This document shows positions 60,144 to 64,000 of a stretch of DNA of 64,000 bases, one piece after another. Origin of the DNA: CAWCGU01 sp963795195 (lineage in GTDB: Bacteria > Actinomycetota > Thermoleophilia > Solirubrobacterales > 70-9); assembly GCA_963795195.1 (NCBI GenBank), contig CAWCGU010000006.1, forward strand, positions 2,604,001 to 2,668,000, given 5' to 3'. Each line of letters begins with the position of its first letter. Position 1 is the stretch's first letter. Made by a program: the position numbers and the translations under genes. The notes under the pieces are model-generated. The model did not search any database. It had not been told where the DNA came from and saw only the letters and a program-made list of their open reading frames with translations.

Positions 60144-60896
60144 GTGGTCGATACGCACGCTCACCTCGGCGTCTGCGAGCCCCCCGATCGGGAGCTCGTA
60201 GCGGTTGCCGCTGCGTCCGGGGTCGGCCGGATCCTGACGGTGGGGATGACCGAGCGGACAAATCGCGAGGCGATCGCCGCCGCGGAGGCCCACGAGATCG
60301 TCCTCGCAGCCGTCGGCCGTCACCCGAACGAGGCGCGCGGGTTTGACGATGACGCGGCCGCCGACATCGAGCGGCTCGCCGCAAACCCGCGGGTCGTCGC
60401 CATCGGCGAGACCGGGTTGGACTTCTTCCGCGACCACGCGACCCCCGCGGAGCAGGAGCTGGCGTTTCGGGCACAGATCGAGATCGCCCGGCGGCTGGAC
60501 AAGCCGCTGGTGATCCACATGCGCAACTCGACCGAGGAGACGTTTGCGCTGCTCGCCGCCGAGGCCGAGGGGGTGGCGGTGATCCTGCACTGCTTTTCCG
60601 CCGGGCCGGAGCGGGTCGCTGAGGCGGCGCAGCACGGTTGGTACTGCTCGTTCGCGGGCAACGTCACCTACCCGAAGTCCGGGCTGCTGCGTGAGTCGGC
60701 GCAGGCGGTCCCGGACGAGCTCCTGCTGGTGGAAACCGACGCGCCATTCCTTTCTCCGCAGCCGATGCGCGGCAAGCCCAACGAACCCGCGAACGTGGTC
60801 GCCACCGCAGAGCGGATCGCCGAGGAGCGTGGCGTCACCTACGCGGAACTGGAGTCGACGGTCGAGGCAAACGCCGCGCGGGTGTTCGGGTGGTAG
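60144..60896 (+). CDS. TatD-family metal-dependent DNase
   Basis: The 250-residue protein starts with VVDTHAHLGVCEPPD (HxH metal motif), then AIGETGLDFFRDHATPAEQE with the glutamate and histidine, PLVIHMRNSTEETFALL, VILHCFSAGPERV and ELLLVETDAPFLSPQPMRG with the last aspartate. All the TIM-barrel amidohydrolase metal ligands are kept. GTG 60144 is chosen because the conserved start is immediately there, and the upstream frame extension is unlike the family. It is an exonuclease or DNA-repair protein. The gene overlaps rsmA by seven bases, the common tatD-rsmA-ispE order of actinobacteria. Confidence 0.93.
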   Translation: MVDTHAHLGVCEPPDRELVAVAAASGVGRILTVGMTERTNREAIAAAEAHEIVLAAVGRHPNEARGFDDDAAADIERLAANPRVVAIGETGLDFFRDHATPAEQELAFRAQIEIARRLDKPLVIHMRNSTEETFALLAAEAEGVAVILHCFSAGPERVAEAAQHGWYCSFAGNVTYPKSGLLRESAQAVPDELLLVETDAPFLSPQPMRGKPNEPANVVATAERIAEERGVTYAELESTVEANAARVFGW

Positions 60897-61669
60897 AGGC
60901 GAGCCCGCGCCAGCGGCGGCTGGGTCAGAACTTCCTCGCCGATACGAACCTGCTCGATGCGATCGTGCGTGAGTCGGCGGTCGGCGCCGACGACGTCGTC
61001 TTGGAGGTCGGCGGGGGGGAGGGGGCGCTGAGCCAGCGCCTGGCCCCGCTTGTCGGCCGCCTGCACGTGATCGAGCTCGACGACCGGCTGCGCGAACCAC
61101 TGGCTGAGCTTGAAGTCGCTCACGGCAATGTTTCGGTTACCTGGGGCGACGCGATGAAGGTCAGCCTCAGGGCGCTCGAGCCGGCACCGACTGCGGTTGT
61201 GTCGAACCTGCCCTACTCGGTCGCGACGCCGCTGCTGATCCGGACGATCGATGAGTTGCCGAGCGTCGCCACCTGGACCGTGATGGTGCAGCGCGAGATT
61301 GGCGACCGGCTGCGCGCGCAGCCCGGGTCGCGCCTCTACGGGTCGCCGAGCGTGATCGTCGGCCTCGCCTGTGAGGTCGAGATGTTGCGCGCCGTCGACC
61401 GGGCGGTGTTCGTGCCGCGGCCGCGGGTTGATTCTGCGGTGCTGCGTCTGCGCAGGCGCCGGGGCGCCGCCGCGCCCGCGCTGGCTCGGATAGTTCGCGG
61501 CGCCTTCGCGCATAGGCGCAAGACGCTGGCGGGTTCGCTCGAGCTGGCGGGGGTCGCCGATCGGAAGTCGGTGCGGGGTGCGCTGGCGGCGGCAGGGCTA
61601 CCGCAGGACGCACGGGCCGAGGCGCTGTCCCCCGAAGACTTCCGGCGGCTGGCGCAGGGGCTGGGTTGA
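60890..61669 (+). CDS. rsmA: 16S rRNA (adenine-1518/1519-N6)-dimethyltransferase RsmA (KsgA)
   Basis: The 259-residue methyltransferase starts GTG 60890 with QRRLGQNFLADTNLLDAIVR, the classic KsgA N-terminus. It has the SAM motif VVLEVGGGEGALSQRL, HVIELDDRLREPL, and the catalytic NLPY motif in VVSNLPYSVATPLL. The C-terminal helical domain FAHRRKTLAGSLELAG completes the family. It dimethylates two adjacent adenines in 16S rRNA, a late step in ribosome assembly. It overlaps tatD at its start and ispE at its end (TTGA). Confidence 0.95.
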   Translation: MVEASPRQRRLGQNFLADTNLLDAIVRESAVGADDVVLEVGGGEGALSQRLAPLVGRLHVIELDDRLREPLAELEVAHGNVSVTWGDAMKVSLRALEPAPTAVVSNLPYSVATPLLIRTIDELPSVATWTVMVQREIGDRLRAQPGSRLYGSPSVIVGLACEVEMLRAVDRAVFVPRPRVDSAVLRLRRRRGAAAPALARIVRGAFAHRRKTLAGSLELAGVADRKSVRGALAAAGLPQDARAEALSPEDFRRLAQGLG

Positions 61670-62535
61670 CCGTGCGCGCCCCGGCGAAACTGAACCTCTG
61701 TCTGTTTCTCGGCGAGCCGGGAATTCGCGACGACGGCCTCCACGAGCTGCGCTCCGTGTTCTGCCCGCTGAGCCTGGCCGATCGCCTTGTGGTCAGTGAG
61801 GCAGAGCGCGACGAAATTGTTTGCGAGGGGGTCTCGGGGCCCAATCTGGCCGCGGCGGCGCTTGCCGCGCTGCGCGCCGCTGGCTGGGATGCGCCGCCTC
61901 AGCGAATCGAGATCGAGAAGCGGATCCCCGTGGCTGCAGGGCTTGGCGGCGGCAGCGCCGACGCGGCTGCCGTTTTGCGGCTCGCACGCGGTGAGGTGGA
62001 CGGGCTCGAGGAGATCGCTGCGCGCCTGGGGGCCGACGTGCCCTCTCAGCTCGACCCTGCGTTGTCGCTGGTCGGCGGGGCGGGCGAACGCGTCGAGCCG
62101 ATCGGCGAGGCGGGGGAGTTCGCCGCCGTGTTGATCCCGGACGAGCACGGTCTCTCCACGGCGGAGGTCTATGCCGAGGCTGACCGGCTGGAGCTGGGTC
62201 GGCCCCGCCCTGAGCTGGACGAGCTCGAAGGGCGCATTCGGGCGGCGGCCGTCGCGGGTGCCGGCCCGCTCGGGTACGCGAACCTGCTGACCAACGACCT
62301 CGGGCCGGCGGCGCTGTCGCTGCGGCCCGAGCTCAGCGGTCGCCTGGAGCAGCTCCGCAACGTCGGGGCGGGCGTCGCGCTCGTCGCGGGTTCGGGTCCG
62401 ACCGCGGTCGGCCTCTTTGCGACGCTGCCGGCCGCTGACGCCGCCGCCTCCGCGCTGCCGCATCGCTACGCAGGAGCGATCGTCACCGGCCCGGAGAGAT
62501 TCGTGACGGCATCAGCGCCGGGCCGATTCCGATGA
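61666..62535 (+). CDS. ispE: 4-diphosphocytidyl-2-C-methyl-D-erythritol kinase IspE
   Basis: The 289-residue GHMP kinase starts TTG 61666 with VRAPAKLNLCLFLGEPGIRD, the substrate-binding APAKLNLxL. It has the ATP loop PVAAGLGGGSADAAAVLRLA, the GADVP element, and the C-terminal VALVAGSGPTAVGLFATLPA, corresponding to GHMP motif 3. It phosphorylates CDP-ME in the non-mevalonate isoprenoid pathway. The GTG at 61672 is the alternative start. It closes the tatD-rsmA-ispE unit; the following DedA-PAP2 gene begins within ~15-35 bases. Confidence 0.94.
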   Translation: MTVRAPAKLNLCLFLGEPGIRDDGLHELRSVFCPLSLADRLVVSEAERDEIVCEGVSGPNLAAAALAALRAAGWDAPPQRIEIEKRIPVAAGLGGGSADAAAVLRLARGEVDGLEEIAARLGADVPSQLDPALSLVGGAGERVEPIGEAGEFAAVLIPDEHGLSTAEVYAEADRLELGRPRPELDELEGRIRAAAVAGAGPLGYANLLTNDLGPAALSLRPELSGRLEQLRNVGAGVALVAGSGPTAVGLFATLPAADAAASALPHRYAGAIVTGPERFVTASAPGRFR

Positions 62536-62548
62536 TGCCGGGTGCGAA

Positions 62549-64000
62549 GTGCGATCCGGTGATCTCTTGAGCCGGGTTCGCGGCCTCCTGGCCGACCACC
62601 GGGTGCGGGTGCTGCTCGTGATCGCGGCGCTGATCGGCGGCTACTTCCTCGTCAAGGCGGTCTTGCCGGAGATCGACCTCCAGGACATCCTCGACGAGGT
62701 CGCCGCCGCCCTGGGCGACTGGACCTACCTGATCGTCGGCGCCTTCGCGTTCCTGGAGACGGGGGCGTTCGTCGGCCTGGTCGCGCCCGGCGAGACGGTG
62801 GTGATCCTCGCCGGGGCTGTCGCCGGAGTCGGGGAGACCTCGGTCGTGATCACGCTTGCGATCGTGTGGTTCTGCGCGTGGGCGGGCGACTCGGTCAGCT
62901 TCATGTTCGGGCGGCGGCTCGGCAAGGAGTTCGTCATGCGCCACGGCCCCAGGATCAGGATCACGCCGGAGCGCTTCAAGAAGGTGGAGGACTACTTCCA
63001 CCGCCACGGTGGCTCCACGATCCTGATCGGGCGCTTTGTCGGCCTGGTGCGGGCATTGGCGCCGTTTGTCGCCGGCAGCTCCGGGATGCAGTACCGCGGC
63101 TTCGTTCCCTTCAGCATTCTCGGCACTGGCCTCTGGGCGGCGACCTTCACGCTGGTCGGCTACTTCGCCTCGCGCAGCCTCGACCAGGCGGCCGAGATCG
63201 TCGGCCAAGGCACGTTCTTGTTCGGCAGCACGGTGGCCGTGATCGTCGTGCTCGTGGTCGTCGTTCGCTATCTGCGGCAGCAGGAAAACCGCCAGACGAT
63301 CGTTGAGAGCATGGAGCGGAAGGCGCTGCTGCGGCCGCTGTTGTTCGGAGGGCGCAGGCTGAAGCCGCAGGCGGTGTTTCTTTGGAGGCGCCTCACCCCC
63401 GGCGAACTGGGGTTGGAGCTGACGAGCATGCTGGCCGCGCTCGCGGTCGGGCTGTTCGTATTCATCGGCTACGCGATCCTGCTCAACGCCGACCCCTCGG
63501 CCACGAACGGCGATCGCAGCGCCGGCAACGTCGTCTTCGACCTGCGCATGGACTGGCTTACCGAGGTGGCCAAGATCGCGAGCGACATCGGCAGCGGCTA
63601 CGTCGTCTACCCGGCGGCGCTGCTGGGCGCGCTTGCGCTGGCGATCCGTCGCCGCTTTCCGGAGGCGCTGGTGATCGTCGTGGGCACGGCCTTGATCGCT
63701 TTCGGGGTGCCCGAGTTCAAGGAGATTGTCGCCCGGCCGCGGCCGACGGGGGCTCTGATCGAGCTGCCGGGCAACGGGTCCTACCCGAGCGGTCATGCCG
63801 CCCAGTCGACGGTCTACGTGGCGCTGGCGCTGTTGTTCGCGCGCGAGTTCGACCCGCGCCTGCATATACGTAGGATCACGCCCGGCGCGGCGCTGATTTT
63901 CGCCTCCCTGCTGCTCGCCGCCGCGATCGGGCTCTCGCGCGTCTACCTGGGCGTGCACTACCTCAGCGACGTCAGCGGCGGCTGGGCATTCGGCGTCTCG
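62549..64000 (+). CDS. DedA-family membrane protein fused to a PAP2 phosphatase, incomplete at the window end
   Basis: About 484 residues are visible. The N-terminal half is a DedA/SNARE-associated domain: GAFAFLETGAFVGLVAPGET with E and P-G-E, then GDSVSFMFGRRLGKEF, GRFVGLVRALAPFVAGSSGM and the terminal SILGTGLWAATFTLVGYFA. After a linker come PAP2 helices with phosphatase motif KEIVARPRPTG, PSGHAAQSTVY and the start of SRVYLGVHYLSDV, with catalytic His. DedA proteins move lipids or undecaprenyl phosphate and PAP2 enzymes dephosphorylate lipid pyrophosphates, so the fusion fits undecaprenyl recycling (inference). GTG 62549 or TTG 62567 is the start; the C-terminus lies beyond 64000. Confidence 0.88.
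   Translation, partial: MRSGDLLSRVRGLLADHRVRVLLVIAALIGGYFLVKAVLPEIDLQDILDEVAAALGDWTYLIVGAFAFLETGAFVGLVAPGETVVILAGAVAGVGETSVVITLAIVWFCAWAGDSVSFMFGRRLGKEFVMRHGPRIRITPERFKKVEDYFHRHGGSTILIGRFVGLVRALAPFVAGSSGMQYRGFVPFSILGTGLWAATFTLVGYFASRSLDQAAEIVGQGTFLFGSTVAVIVVLVVVVRYLRQQENRQTIVESMERKALLRPLLFGGRRLKPQAVFLWRRLTPGELGLELTSMLAALAVGLFVFIGYAILLNADPSATNGDRSAGNVVFDLRMDWLTEVAKIASDIGSGYVVYPAALLGALALAIRRRFPEALVIVVGTALIAFGVPEFKEIVARPRPTGALIELPGNGSYPSGHAAQSTVYVALALLFAREFDPRLHIRRITPGAALIFASLLLAAAIGLSRVYLGVHYLSDVSGGWAFGVS

Noticed and set aside
62483..63958. Long minus-strand open frame opposite ispE and the DedA-PAP2 gene
   Set aside because: It is the antisense of strongly conserved coding sequence in a high-GC region; its translation is low-complexity with no family.

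Overview
The window is high-GC DNA with tightly packed genes, many 4-base start/stop overlaps and frequent GTG or TTG starts. Gene content points to an actinobacterium, most likely class Thermoleophilia (Solirubrobacterales-like): AT-hook winged-helix proteins, collagen-like GXY secreted proteins, SHOCT proteins, an LCP protein, large LuxR-type ATPase regulators and a type-B succinate dehydrogenase. This placement is an inference from families and composition; no rRNA gene is present.

Layout. 1-4259 (minus): N-terminus of an SLC13/ArsB-NhaD-like permease, then a succinate dehydrogenase-like operon (sdhA, sdhB and an HdrB-like CCG subunit, with no cytochrome b). 4339-15130: a lipoprotein, a 958-residue LuxR-family ATPase regulator, a coupled 67-residue ORF plus a 2,097-residue secreted repeat protein, a collagen-like ORF and a frameshifted lipoprotein. 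15141-18631 (minus): a second, classical type-B succinate dehydrogenase (sdhC-sdhA-sdhB). 18698-23969: M50 and M28 peptidases, a decayed PIN-toxin module, then an acyl-CoA dehydrogenase/TetR pair with a perfect 30-bp operator-like palindrome. 24013-29796 (minus): a six-gene oxidative operon (cytochrome P450, MerR, NAD-epimerase, secreted protein, Tat-exported small subunit, GMC oxidoreductase) headed by a palindrome.

29905-38991: mscL, TCA-cycle icd-mdh, an MDH-like paralogue lacking the usual active-site signature, a fatty acid hydroxylase, a metallo-beta-lactamase-fold hydrolase, and hsp20-lon. 39090-46968: two tandem secreted glycoside-hydrolase-like proteins, a methyltransferase, an MMPL transporter, and a SHOCT protein followed by an AlkZ-like winged-helix protein. 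47044-52743 (minus): a 2-hydroxyacid dehydrogenase, a haloalkane dehalogenase-like hydrolase, an R2-like oxidase fused to an SCP2 domain, a lipoprotein and glycyl-tRNA synthetase. 53046-64000: FmdB-type zinc ribbon, LCP protein, ROK kinase, rsmI, DUF6174-like protein, metG, two membrane or secreted proteins, the housekeeping cluster tatD-rsmA-ispE, and a DedA-PAP2 fusion cut by the window end.

The two succinate dehydrogenases, icd and mdh provide TCA-cycle and quinone-linked respiratory functions. The P450/GMC and acyl-CoA dehydrogenase/TetR blocks look like inducible oxidation of lipid, terpenoid or alcohol substrates. Several reading frames are broken by 1-2 base indels, mostly in short homopolymers, including the normally essential metG, so sequencing or assembly error is a serious possibility for those breaks. 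The PIN-toxin/antitoxin remnant also lacks the antitoxin N-terminus and looks genuinely decayed.
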